Shown piece by piece: positions 26,218 to 35,188 of a stretch of DNA of 64,000 nt. Where the stretch lies: positions 1,612,001 to 1,676,000 of the forward strand of contig CAVUZG010000004.1 in NCBI GenBank assembly GCA_963745945.1, given 5' to 3'. Position numbers and translations under genes: made by a program. This DNA comes from DATFVA01 sp963745945 (GTDB lineage Bacteria > Bacteroidota > Ignavibacteria > Ignavibacteriales > Ignavibacteriaceae). Every line of letters starts with the position of its first letter. Position 1 is the first letter of the stretch. The notes under the pieces were generated by a model. That model was not told where the DNA came from. It made no database searches and saw only the letters and a program-made list of their open reading frames with translations.

Positions 26218-27618
26218 TCAGTTATCAGATTCATTGTTTTTTAGAAGTTTATCTAACTTTGGTCTTGAGATTCCAAGTTGTTTTGATGTCCGGGTTTTAT
26301 TGCCTTTAAATTTCTTAAGCACTTCTTCAGCGTACAACTGGTTAAGTTCCTCAAGATCCGTGCTAATGTAGTTTAGGTTTAAATTAATTATATGTGGGTG
26401 TAATCGTGGTTTGATCTTTTCTGTGTCTGTATCAGGCGGCGGTTTAAAATTTATTATGCTTGAAAAATGCTTTAAATTAAGGCTTTTACCTTCACTGAGT
26501 AAAACAGCTCTTTCAACAGAATTTCTTAATTCCCTCACATTTCCCGGCCAGCTATAATTAAGAATAAATTCCTCGAGATCATCATCTATCTTAGTAATTT
26601 TCTTTGCAAAATGAATATTATATTCAGCAATAAAATTATTTAATAATAATAATAAATCACCTCCTCTTTCCCTGAGAGGGGGTATCTCTATGGAAACGGT
26701 ATTAAGCCTGTAGTATAAATCATTACGAAAAGTATTTTCATTAATCATGTCAACAAGATTGCGGTTTGTAGCGGAAATAATTCTTGCATTTACCGGAATA
26801 TCAGAGATACCCCCAAGTCGTCGGATTACCTTCTTCTCAATTACTCTTAGTAACTTTGCCTGTAAATTGAGAGATAAATCCCCTATTTCATCAAGAAATA
26901 AGGTTCCATTCTCCGCAATTTCGAACAATCCAATCTTCCTGTTTTGTGCACTTGTAAAAGCTCCTTTTTCATGCCCAAAAAGTTCGGATTCAAGCAAGGA
27001 TTCAGGAATAGCGGTACAAAGAACATCCACAAATGCAGTTGTGTTATTAAAGCTGTTATTATGTATAAGTTTTGCTAAAAGACCCTTACCTGTACCAGTC
27101 TCACCAAGAAGAAGAATATTTAATTGAGGTTCGGCGGCAACTTTTTGCGCAAGCATCTTAACTTTAACAACTGATTCTGCGTTACCAATAAAATCCTCAA
27201 ATTTATTCTGACTACTTTCTTCTTCAAGAAAATGCTGTCCCTTTATTCTACCTTCAAAATCCTCAGTAATTTCTTCAAGATACAAAGTAAATTTATACGT
27301 CTCATACGGAAAAATAAAAATGTCATTAAATCCAAGCTTCGCAATAGTTACTGCAAGTAATGTATCAGTCTCGGGAATAATGAAAAGAAATTTGCATCCT
27401 GATATATTCTTCAATTCAACAACCTGGGACAATAGCGGTGATTCGATCCCGGACATGTTTATTATTAAAATTTCATTTTCATCCACGGTGATTTTTTCAC
27501 CAGTAATATTAAGAATATTTATATTCTGATTTTTCAGTTTGTTCATAGCTGAGTTGATAGGAAAAACATCATCCTTATCAGAATATATTTTTACAGATAT
27601 GTTTTCCTGCTCAACCAT
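26218..27618 (-). CDS. Sigma-54-dependent activator with degenerate receiver domain
   Basis: 466 residues. The N-terminal about 120 residues have a receiver-like outline (EILIINMSG, KFLFIIPETDTLLAV, LGFNDIFIFPYE). The phosphoacceptor position reads Asn (about 54) and the conserved Lys-Pro is Phe-Pro, so Asp phosphorylation is not possible there. The AAA+ domain has Walker A GETGTGKG (172-179), a GAFTSA loop (219-224; consensus GAFTGA, sigma-54 contact), Walker B NGTLFLDEIGDL and the sensor region TNRNL. A Fis-type helix-turn-helix (KGNKTRTSKQLGISRPKLDK) closes the protein. It lies ten bases after the giant Ser/Thr kinase gene, suggesting that kinase controls it. Likely targets are the two TGGCA-N6-TTG promoters nearby. 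Confidence 0.92.
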   Translation of the reverse strand: MVEQENISVKIYSDKDDVFPINSAMNKLKNQNINILNITGEKITVDENEILIINMSGIESPLLSQVVELKNISGCKFLFIIPETDTLLAVTIAKLGFNDIFIFPYETYKFTLYLEEITEDFEGRIKGQHFLEEESSQNKFEDFIGNAESVVKVKMLAQKVAAEPQLNILLLGETGTGKGLLAKLIHNNSFNNTTAFVDVLCTAIPESLLESELFGHEKGAFTSAQNRKIGLFEIAENGTLFLDEIGDLSLNLQAKLLRVIEKKVIRRLGGISDIPVNARIISATNRNLVDMINENTFRNDLYYRLNTVSIEIPPLRERGGDLLLLLNNFIAEYNIHFAKKITKIDDDLEEFILNYSWPGNVRELRNSVERAVLLSEGKSLNLKHFSSIINFKPPPDTDTEKIKPRLHPHIINLNLNYISTDLEELNQLYAEEVLKKFKGNKTRTSKQLGISRPKLDKLLKNNESDN

Positions 27619-27628
27619 AGTGATATTT

Positions 27629-30600
27629 TTATTTCAACTCCTGTCTTAATTCTTTTAATGCTTTATTACGTTCCGGATTTTCGAGGTAAATTAATTTTAA
27701 ATGTTCAGATTTAATTTCGTTTGCTATATGCAGAATAGTCTGTTGAGTGTAACGTTTGAATTCGCTGATTCGTGAGGTATTGCCCCTTTTTTTATACATT
27801 CGATATAATTCATATAAAATCTTCCAGGTAAGCTCTGTTATGCTTGTGGAGCTAATTTTTTTATATGCTTCCTCATAATAATATAAGACCGGTTTTGTTT
27901 CCTGAATTTTTTGAACTTCAGACACTCTACCCATTAAAAGATCCCTGTAAGCACCAAAATAAATATGGTTATCACAAATATTCACAAAGTCATCTACCAT
28001 TAATTCATTTAAGGCATCATCATATTTTTCAAGTTGAATTAATATCTTTATAACCATTAATTGTATCTCGCAATATATAATATTGTCCGATTGTGCTTTA
28101 CTTTTTTCTCTGAGAACATATAACTTTTCTAATGCTTCATAAAAATATTCATTTGAAATATTTTGTAAGACCTTTAAATATTTATCGTTGAAATCCAACT
28201 TATCTATACTCAAATTTGTGAACTCATCATATTTCAGAACTATTTCATTCAAACCCACTACATCTCCAATTTCAAAGCACAACTTACCCAATAAAAATAT
28301 TGCTTCACCTTTTTCAAGTTTATTTTCCAACTCATCATAAATTTTAATTGCAGATTTTAAAGAATTAATTGACATTTCATACTCACATGTTACCAGATAA
28401 ACTTCGCCAAGATTTATATATGTGATTCCAAGATTATTTTTTTCTCCAAGAGCGTTGAAGATAGATTGTGCTTCTAAATATTGATGGATAGCTTTTTCGT
28501 AACTACAGCTTTCTAAATAATAAATGCCAATATTTAAAAGAATTATTGCATTTTGTAACAAGTTTCCAATTGAGTTATTGATTTCAATTGCTTTATTCCA
28601 ATGATTTTCTGCTTTTGATTTTTCATTAATAATATTACAGATATTCCCGAGGTTATTTTCCATTGAGGCTACTTTTGCCAACTGATGTTTTTCACCAAAT
28701 TTTTCAAGCGCCTCCTTCAAATATTCTATCGTGAGTAAAGGTTTGTTGTTGTTAAATAATTCTATTAATCCTTTAATCCTATAAACTTTTCCTAATGTTT
28801 CAGTAGAGGTTGATGAATCTGCAATAAGTTGATTGGCAATTTTTTCTGCCTCATCATATTTTGCCATTTCATATTCGGCCTCAACTATTTCAGCCAGTAT
28901 CTCATTTTTCCTTGCCCCCTCTTCTACTTCAATTAAAATTTCCTCCAGCAGTTTTTTCCCTTCTTCGAGAGACTGTAGTGCAATCAGTGCTTTTCCCTTT
29001 AAGACATTTAACGAAAATATTTCTTCATGATTAGGTTTTGTCTGCAATAATTTATTTATCAAGTCTATAGCTGCATTTAATTCCCCCAGCTGATAGTAAC
29101 AGTAGCTTAAATCAATTTGAATTTTCCAGAGGTTTTTTTCTTCAAGCGGTAATTCGACCAGATGTTTGAGTAAATTCTTTTTGTACGAGAAAGCCGATGT
29201 TCTTTCAGCTTTTTCTAACTCTTCTTGTAACACTTCATATGACTTATCATACTTTCCGGCGAGCTCAAAATGTCTGGCAAATTCATTCCTGTTGAAAAAT
29301 GGAATTTTATCAGATATGAGCTCCGCAATCTTTAAATGAGCTTCCCTCTTATTTTCTATTGTCGAATATATATATTCTTTAATTCCCTGGTTTGTAAACT
29401 GTGGATTGCCTAAAACATTACTTGGATGAATAATGTTGGATTCAGATAATTTTTCAAGAGTTCTATTTATTATTTGTTTCTGCTCACCTGTTAAAGAAAC
29501 GATAGTAGGAATATCCAGATTAACATTAAACATAGAAAGTAAGATTGCAATGTCCCTGCTTTTCGGGTCCAGATTTTTTAATCTGATCTGATATATTTCC
29601 TCCTGAGAACTTTTCAGCAGATTATCAAAATCTGTATCCTTACTGATAACAGGACCAGCCTCAACAAATTCCAAAAGGTTTAGTACAATTAAATCTTTTA
29701 GAAAAATCTCAATACTTCCCGGAAGAAGGTCAGAATATGAAATTATTATTTTCTTTATTTCACTTATCGGGTAAAATGATGCGAAGCTTTTTTTTATAAA
29801 TTCAGTTACCTGGGTTTCTGTAAATGGATTTAGATTTATTACCTGGAGGTTGTTGATCCTGGCCGATTTGTATTCCTTACCGGAATCTTCTGCAATAACA
29901 ATCTTAATTTTACTTACCTGCAATACAGGAATTAGCTGAAAGAATATTTCAAGATCATAACCACTAAGTGAATTGAAACCATCTATTAATAATACAAATC
30001 TATTGATCGATGATATTTTTATGAACAAAGCTTTTAAATCTTCAATAAGGTTTTTACTATTCCCATTTAGAATACTTTTTGCTTTGTTAATGGTATCGGG
30101 TGATAACCCCGAATAAATATTCTGTTGATATAGAACTATTCTCAGCAATGATTGCCACACGTATGCATCATTATTCCGATCAGCTGAAATCAGCAGGGAA
30201 GAAGTATATTTATAATTCAATTCATTTAGCAGCGTGCTTTTACCCGATCCTTCCGAACCTTTAATTGCGAGAACCTCACCACTGTTCCCTTTCTCTATGT
30301 AGGCTGAAATAATAGATAAAGAATCATTTCTTCCGGCAAAAACAGGAATCCTCACCCAATCATTTTTATATTCATTAATTGTTGAAGAATTGAACTCAGC
30401 TAAAATTCCAATAGAAGTAAAAAATCTATCACTAACTTCTTTTGATAAGAGTTTTTTAACAAGGCTAACTATTTTTTCACCGTAAGGCGAATCAGGGAAA
30501 TCAAACTCTTCATCGAGGTGAGCTTTGTAAATACTCAGTTGATCGTTACTTGTAAACGGGAATTTGCTATATATTACACGGTAAAGAAGAATTCCCAGTG

Positions 30601-31192
30601 AATAGAGATCAGCACGGTGATCAATTTTTTCCTTTCGTAAAATCTCCGGGGCAATATATTCAGCAGTTCCTCTTGCGCTTATTTCCTGGGTTTCCTGAAT
30701 ACGAACAGCCAAACCGAAGTCGATAAACTTCAAAACAGGTTTGCCGTTTTTTTCTTTTACTAAAATATTTTCAGACTTTATATCATAATAAATGTAGGCT
30801 GACTGATGAAGATAAAATAATACAGCAGAAAGCTGACATATTATTTGTATAAGGGCGGGCTCAGCCTGAATACCAGGGAAATCGAATAATTCACTTCCCT
30901 CAAAATATTCAAGTGTAAAGAAATGACTCCCCTCAGAAATATTATGCACTTTATCTTCATCTGATAATAAAATAACTGATCCATATTCAAATACGCTGAT
31001 AATATTAGGGTGATCGAGTTTCTTAAGTAAAAAGTATTCGTCTCTGAATGATTTTTGTTCTTCATTATCAACAGTTGCAGGTAGAATTTTTATTGCCAAT
31101 TCTGTTTCATTGCGAAGTACGTCTTCACATAAAAATACTTTACTCCTTCCTTCTCCCAGTTTCTTAATTATTTTATATCGGTCATTAATCAT
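27629..31192 (-). CDS. Ser/Thr protein kinase - AAA ATPase - TPR multidomain protein
   Basis: 1187 residues, soluble. The kinase domain (about 6-270) has Lys35 (ELAIKIL), the catalytic loop YYDIKSENIL with Asp137 (HRD is YYD), IDFGLA (Asp158) and activation segment GTAEYIAPE. Next is an ATPase with Walker A IKGSEGSGKSTLL (about 310) and Walker B-like FVLLIDGFNSLSG, in the STAND/AfsR-PknK style. From about residue 640 to 1150 there are TPR-like repeats (NLGNICNIINEKSKAENHW, ILLNIGIYYLESCSYEKAI, TYINLGEVYLVTCEYEM). The start overlaps the upstream permease gene by four bases. The architecture resembles sensor kinases that integrate ligand binding by the TPR/ATPase part and phosphorylate a transcription factor; the next gene is such a factor. 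Confidence 0.9.
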   Translation of the reverse strand: MINDRYKIIKKLGEGRSKVFLCEDVLRNETELAIKILPATVDNEEQKSFRDEYFLLKKLDHPNIISVFEYGSVILLSDEDKVHNISEGSHFFTLEYFEGSELFDFPGIQAEPALIQIICQLSAVLFYLHQSAYIYYDIKSENILVKEKNGKPVLKFIDFGLAVRIQETQEISARGTAEYIAPEILRKEKIDHRADLYSLGILLYRVIYSKFPFTSNDQLSIYKAHLDEEFDFPDSPYGEKIVSLVKKLLSKEVSDRFFTSIGILAEFNSSTINEYKNDWVRIPVFAGRNDSLSIISAYIEKGNSGEVLAIKGSEGSGKSTLLNELNYKYTSSLLISADRNNDAYVWQSLLRIVLYQQNIYSGLSPDTINKAKSILNGNSKNLIEDLKALFIKISSINRFVLLIDGFNSLSGYDLEIFFQLIPVLQVSKIKIVIAEDSGKEYKSARINNLQVINLNPFTETQVTEFIKKSFASFYPISEIKKIIISYSDLLPGSIEIFLKDLIVLNLLEFVEAGPVISKDTDFDNLLKSSQEEIYQIRLKNLDPKSRDIAILLSMFNVNLDIPTIVSLTGEQKQIINRTLEKLSESNIIHPSNVLGNPQFTNQGIKEYIYSTIENKREAHLKIAELISDKIPFFNRNEFARHFELAGKYDKSYEVLQEELEKAERTSAFSYKKNLLKHLVELPLEEKNLWKIQIDLSYCYYQLGELNAAIDLINKLLQTKPNHEEIFSLNVLKGKALIALQSLEEGKKLLEEILIEVEEGARKNEILAEIVEAEYEMAKYDEAEKIANQLIADSSTSTETLGKVYRIKGLIELFNNNKPLLTIEYLKEALEKFGEKHQLAKVASMENNLGNICNIINEKSKAENHWNKAIEINNSIGNLLQNAIILLNIGIYYLESCSYEKAIHQYLEAQSIFNALGEKNNLGITYINLGEVYLVTCEYEMSINSLKSAIKIYDELENKLEKGEAIFLLGKLCFEIGDVVGLNEIVLKYDEFTNLSIDKLDFNDKYLKVLQNISNEYFYEALEKLYVLREKSKAQSDNIIYCEIQLMVIKILIQLEKYDDALNELMVDDFVNICDNHIYFGAYRDLLMGRVSEVQKIQETKPVLYYYEEAYKKISSTSITELTWKILYELYRMYKKRGNTSRISEFKRYTQQTILHIANEIKSEHLKLIYLENPERNKALKELRQELK

Positions 31193-32451
31193 TCATTAAT
31201 TCTCGGATTAAAATATTTATTTAATTGCCTGCCGAGATTATTAGCGGTAAACAATGTAAGGATCAGGGCCAGCCCGGGGAAAAATATCATCCACCAGGCT
31301 TGCGACAAATATTCCTGCCCCGATTCAATCATTCCTCCCCATGAGGGATAGTTTAATGCTGTCCCTAAACCCAGGTAGCTTAATGCAGCTTCAGCAAGTA
31401 TTACATTTCCGTACTGGAAAACAAGATTTACTATGACAGGGGCTAATATTACCGGGAGAATTTCCTTACTTAATAACTTCCATCCTGGCAAACCTATCAT
31501 CGAAGCTGTAATAAAATAATCCTTTTGTTTAATAGAAATAACTTCGCCTCTGACAATTTTAAATAGGCTCATCCAACCTGAAAACCCTAAAATGAAAATA
31601 ATAGTAAAAATAGAATTGCCAAAAAAGGTGAGAATAAGAATGATTAGAAAGATAACAGGCAAAGAAAGGAACATATCGGTAAAACGGTTTAATGCACTAT
31701 CCATAAACCATCCTGAATAACCGGAAAGAAACCCTAAGCCGATTCCGAGAATGAAAGAGACAATTACAGCACCGAGACCAACAATCATTGAAATTCTTGT
31801 CCCGTAAATAAGTCGTGAAAACACATCTCTTCCGAATTCATCGGTACCTAAAACGAATAGCCGCGATTCAACCAATGGGATATTATTTTTAAAAATTATT
31901 TTATTCTTATCGGCTAAAACCGTTTTTTCTTTCTGATAATAATAAAACTCATCATTTATCTTTCTGATGCTATCAATATAAATAAGATTTTCATTCATTA
32001 ATTTTTTCTTTAAAAAATTAAATTCATTTTCCCCGTTCTTTTCATCAGAAGTATGAATGAATTCGACCGAAGAAAAAGGTTGAAGTAGTTTTGTAATACC
32101 GATATTACTTTGAAAATCCGGAGCAGAAGTTGAGATAACTGGAGCAAAAACAAAAAAGAATATAAGGATGATAAGTACCGATGAGGTAAAAGTTATCTCT
32201 TCCTCTAAAATTGTATTTTTCTTTTTATTAAAAAGAAGTAAAACTGAACCGGCAAAAATAAGCATCAGGGAAATGAAATTATCAGCCAATGAGAAACCAA
32301 ATTGTCCTAAAGTAGAAGAAAAGTTTGTAATTAAATCTATTAGAAAGGAATAAAAAAGTTTAGAAATATTAATGAGCAAAGGCAACCGCAAAATAATAAT
32401 TGCAAACAGGAGAAAAAGAATGAAATAACGGTTTTGGATTTTAAATTTCAA
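31189..32451 (-). CDS. Peptide-type ABC transporter permease (DppC/OppC family) with long periplasmic insertion
   Basis: 420 residues against about 290-300 for usual DppC. An N-terminal region with two to three hydrophobic segments and a polar insert (about 110-190; SSVEFIHTSDEKNGENEF and a Lys-rich stretch) precede the family mark LGTDEFGRDVFSRLIYGTRIS. The C-terminal EAA-type loop, which contacts the ATPase, follows the transmembrane core (YFITASMIGLPGWKLLSKEI) with a final GLGTALNYPSWGGMIESG block. Directly abuts the DppB gene (no gap) and overlaps the kinase gene by four bases, so transport and signalling proteins are made from one message. Confidence 0.92.
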   Translation of the reverse strand: MKFKIQNRYFILFLLFAIIILRLPLLINISKLFYSFLIDLITNFSSTLGQFGFSLADNFISLMLIFAGSVLLLFNKKKNTILEEEITFTSSVLIILIFFFVFAPVISTSAPDFQSNIGITKLLQPFSSVEFIHTSDEKNGENEFNFLKKKLMNENLIYIDSIRKINDEFYYYQKEKTVLADKNKIIFKNNIPLVESRLFVLGTDEFGRDVFSRLIYGTRISMIVGLGAVIVSFILGIGLGFLSGYSGWFMDSALNRFTDMFLSLPVIFLIILILTFFGNSIFTIIFILGFSGWMSLFKIVRGEVISIKQKDYFITASMIGLPGWKLLSKEILPVILAPVIVNLVFQYGNVILAEAALSYLGLGTALNYPSWGGMIESGQEYLSQAWWMIFFPGLALILTLFTANNLGRQLNKYFNPRINE

Positions 32452-33438
32452 TTAACTTAAAATTCCTTTTATTAATCTTTTATCAATTTTTGCTTTTAAA
32501 AGATCTGCAGCAAGGTTTGTAATGATAATAAACACCCCAGCAATAAAAGTACAGCCAAGCACCATAGGATAATCTCTTGTTAATATCGCAGTAACGGTAA
32601 GTCTGCCCATTCCCGGTAATCCAAAAATAACTTCTGTAATTAAAGCACCGTTTAAAAGTAAACCGAGATCTATTCCGGTAACAGTTATTAAAGGATTAAT
32701 GGCATTCGGAATAATGTGTTTCAAAGTTATTTCTCTTTCACTAAGTCCTGATGCTCTCAAATTTAGGATAAAAGGTTTATTATATATTTCTTCCAGATTA
32801 TCTCTTAAATATCTATAGTAAACTGCCACACCTCCCAGGCTTAAGGTTATTACGGGAAGTAGAAGATGAATTAAATAATCAAAAAACTGCGCGGCAAAAT
32901 TCATTTCAGTATAATTTATTGATTTTAGACCGGAAGAAGGAAATATGTTTAGCTTCTCCGAAAAAATATAGATAAGGAAAACACCTGCTACAAAAGTCGG
33001 GATTGAATAAAGCAGCAAAGTAAATTTTGAAATGAACCTATCTGCCCTGCTATTTATTTTACTGATGGAAATGAATGACAGTAAGAAACCCAGTAAAAGC
33101 TGAACAACCACTACAATCAATGCAAATGAAAGAGTGAAGGGAAGATAATCCATAATAACATCAAACACGGGCTTTCTGTAATTATAGGAAACCCCGAAAT
33201 CTCCTTTAACCAGGTTGATAAGAAATGAACTATATTGTTGATAAACAGGCTTGTCAAGATTAAAGGATTCCCTAACGCTTTGCATTAGTTCGGGTTTTAA
33301 CTGGGGTGAAATGAATTTTTGTTCGGGACCCCCTGGCGAAATTCGCAGTAAAAAAAACAAAAAAGTAATGAGGAAAAATAATATCAGCAGTGAGGAAAAT
33401 ACTCTTATAAAAACTAATCTGCCAAAACTTTTCCTCAT
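32452..33438 (-). CDS. Peptide-type ABC transporter permease (DppB/OppB family)
   Basis: 328 residues, six membrane helices. Family marks are the N-terminal FLFFLLRISPGGPE, the loop NLDKPVYQQYSSFLINLVKGDFGVSY, the EAA loop NLRASGLSEREITLKHIIPNA and the C-terminal EVIFGLPGMGRLTVTAI. Forms the inner-membrane channel with the DppC-type protein; driven by the ATPases at 35189 and 35935. Ten bases after the substrate-binding lipoprotein gene. Confidence 0.94.
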   Translation of the reverse strand: MRKSFGRLVFIRVFSSLLILFFLITFLFFLLRISPGGPEQKFISPQLKPELMQSVRESFNLDKPVYQQYSSFLINLVKGDFGVSYNYRKPVFDVIMDYLPFTLSFALIVVVVQLLLGFLLSFISISKINSRADRFISKFTLLLYSIPTFVAGVFLIYIFSEKLNIFPSSGLKSINYTEMNFAAQFFDYLIHLLLPVITLSLGGVAVYYRYLRDNLEEIYNKPFILNLRASGLSEREITLKHIIPNAINPLITVTGIDLGLLLNGALITEVIFGLPGMGRLTVTAILTRDYPMVLGCTFIAGVFIIITNLAADLLKAKIDKRLIKGILS

Positions 33439-33448
33439 AATAAATTTA

Positions 33449-35107
33449 TTACTCTTCCAGTTTCCAATTCCAACAATGATGTATTACCCCAAGCGGATTG
33501 ATATCAACATTTGTTATCCTTTTGTTATGCGCTGTGATATTATCAATCCAATATAGAAATGTAACTGGTTCATCTTTGTTTATTATCTCCTGAAATTTTT
33601 TATAAAGCTGATATAATTCCTGCTCCTTAGAATTACTTTCAATTTGATCGAGAATGTTATCTATTTCTTTATTAGAATAACTTTGAATATTAAGCGGCGT
33701 ACTTTCATCGTCAGAATGCCAAAGCATTTTTAATTCCAGTGGGATACCTACATACCAGCTTGCAATCCATGCATTTAATTTTTTTGAAAATAAATTATCC
33801 AGGAATGTATTAAGCTCCATTGTCCGAATATTTACTGAAATTCCTACTTTCTTCAGATTATTTTTAATTACAGTTGCCGAATAATTTCTTAAAGGATTTC
33901 CGCCCGGAATATATAAATCGAATGAGAATTCAGTTCCGTTTTTTTCAAGGATCCCATCATTATCAATATCTTTCCATCCCTCTTCAGCCAGAAGTTGTTT
34001 AGCTTTTTCCGGATTATAGCTATATGGCTGCAAATTTTCATCAATCGCTTTTTTAAAGATAGGGGAAACCGGTCCAACAGCAAGTTGTCCGTAATTATGT
34101 AAATATTCTTCAAGAATTTCCTTCTTATTAATTGCGTAAGATAGAGCCTGCCTAACTTTTACAGAACCAAAAAATTTATTGGGAATTACCTTATGCTCTT
34201 TATTTAAATGATCAGGATCGATATTATTCCAGCCGACATATTCATATTCCCTTCCTTTCACAGGTACTATCTCAATATCTTTATTTTTTTCCAACTCAGG
34301 GGCATCATCGGGTTTAATTAGTTCACAAAGATCAATTTCACCTTTTTTCAACTGGGTTATACGCGAATTATAATCCGGAATTACTTTAAATATAATCTTG
34401 TTTATAATACCCTTATGAAATAAAAAAGAGCTTGAATCAGCTTTTAAAGTTATAGATTGATTCTTATCCCAGTTCTCCAGTTTATATGGTCCGTTTGATA
34501 CTGGTTTAAAATTAACTTCAGCTGTTGCGATATCCTTTCTTGCAATCTTTTCATAAATATGTTTTGGTAATATGGGAATATCAATATTGAACAAAGTTGG
34601 ATGAGTATGGGGAATAAAATTTATTTTGATTTTATCCGGTGATAAAATCTCAAAAGTTTTATTAATAAGAATATGTCCGGATGAATCAGTATAGAATTTT
34701 TCAAAACTTCCAAATAGTCGACTATCAACTGCGGGATCTGAAAAAATATCGAATGAAAAAGCTACATCGCTTGCAGTTAGCTTTTCATTATCCGACCACC
34801 TGACATCATCCCTCAAATTTAAAGTAACAGACGAGGTATCTGAACTCCAGACCCAATTTTTCGCGATAAGCGGTTCAGAAGTAATTTCACCATTTTCCTC
34901 ATCCCAGCCATGCTGAATCATACTGAGATAAAGAAGTTCTGAAATACTGCCCTCATCTACACTAAATGCAAAAAGAGGATTAATAGATTCAACATCCTGC
35001 GCAATTCCAATGGCTATATAATTTGATGAAGTTGAGCTTTTCTGACAGGATGAGAAAAGGATTAAAGAAGAAAGAAAAATGAGAATGTAGTAAAGTTTTA
35101 CTTTCAT
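33449..35107 (-). CDS. Extracellular solute-binding lipoprotein, family 5 (peptide/dipeptide type)
   Basis: 552 residues. Lipoprotein signal peptide with Cys in LFSSCQKSS. SBP_bac_5 features are SINPLFAFSVDEGSISELLYLSM, WVWSSDTSSVTLNLRDDVRWSDNEKLTA, VRQALSYAINKKEIL and YNPEKAKQLLAEEGW. It captures a peptide, nickel-like chelate or oligosaccharide in the periplasm for the permeases; ligand not predictable from sequence. First gene of the five-gene operon that ends with the sigma-54 activator. A 12-bp palindrome (35114-35125) covers its ribosome binding site. Confidence 0.93.
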   Translation of the reverse strand: MKVKLYYILIFLSSLILFSSCQKSSTSSNYIAIGIAQDVESINPLFAFSVDEGSISELLYLSMIQHGWDEENGEITSEPLIAKNWVWSSDTSSVTLNLRDDVRWSDNEKLTASDVAFSFDIFSDPAVDSRLFGSFEKFYTDSSGHILINKTFEILSPDKIKINFIPHTHPTLFNIDIPILPKHIYEKIARKDIATAEVNFKPVSNGPYKLENWDKNQSITLKADSSSFLFHKGIINKIIFKVIPDYNSRITQLKKGEIDLCELIKPDDAPELEKNKDIEIVPVKGREYEYVGWNNIDPDHLNKEHKVIPNKFFGSVKVRQALSYAINKKEILEEYLHNYGQLAVGPVSPIFKKAIDENLQPYSYNPEKAKQLLAEEGWKDIDNDGILEKNGTEFSFDLYIPGGNPLRNYSATVIKNNLKKVGISVNIRTMELNTFLDNLFSKKLNAWIASWYVGIPLELKMLWHSDDESTPLNIQSYSNKEIDNILDQIESNSKEQELYQLYKKFQEIINKDEPVTFLYWIDNITAHNKRITNVDINPLGVIHHCWNWKLEE

Positions 35108-35188
35108 TCACTCCTCTCCGGAGAGTTGTTAATAAATTTCAGGTTAATTTATTATTTTGTCAGACAAATAAAAAATTAAAATACTTCA
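35108..35188. promoter_or_regulatory. Divergent promoter region of the split ABC transporter
   Basis: 81 bp between the substrate-binding gene (minus) and the ATPase genes (plus). It includes a perfect 12-bp palindrome CTCTCCGGAGAG (35114-35125) overlapping the minus-strand Shine-Dalgarno. No convincing TAnnTTTG or TGGCA-N6-TTG promoter was found. Confidence 0.4.
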
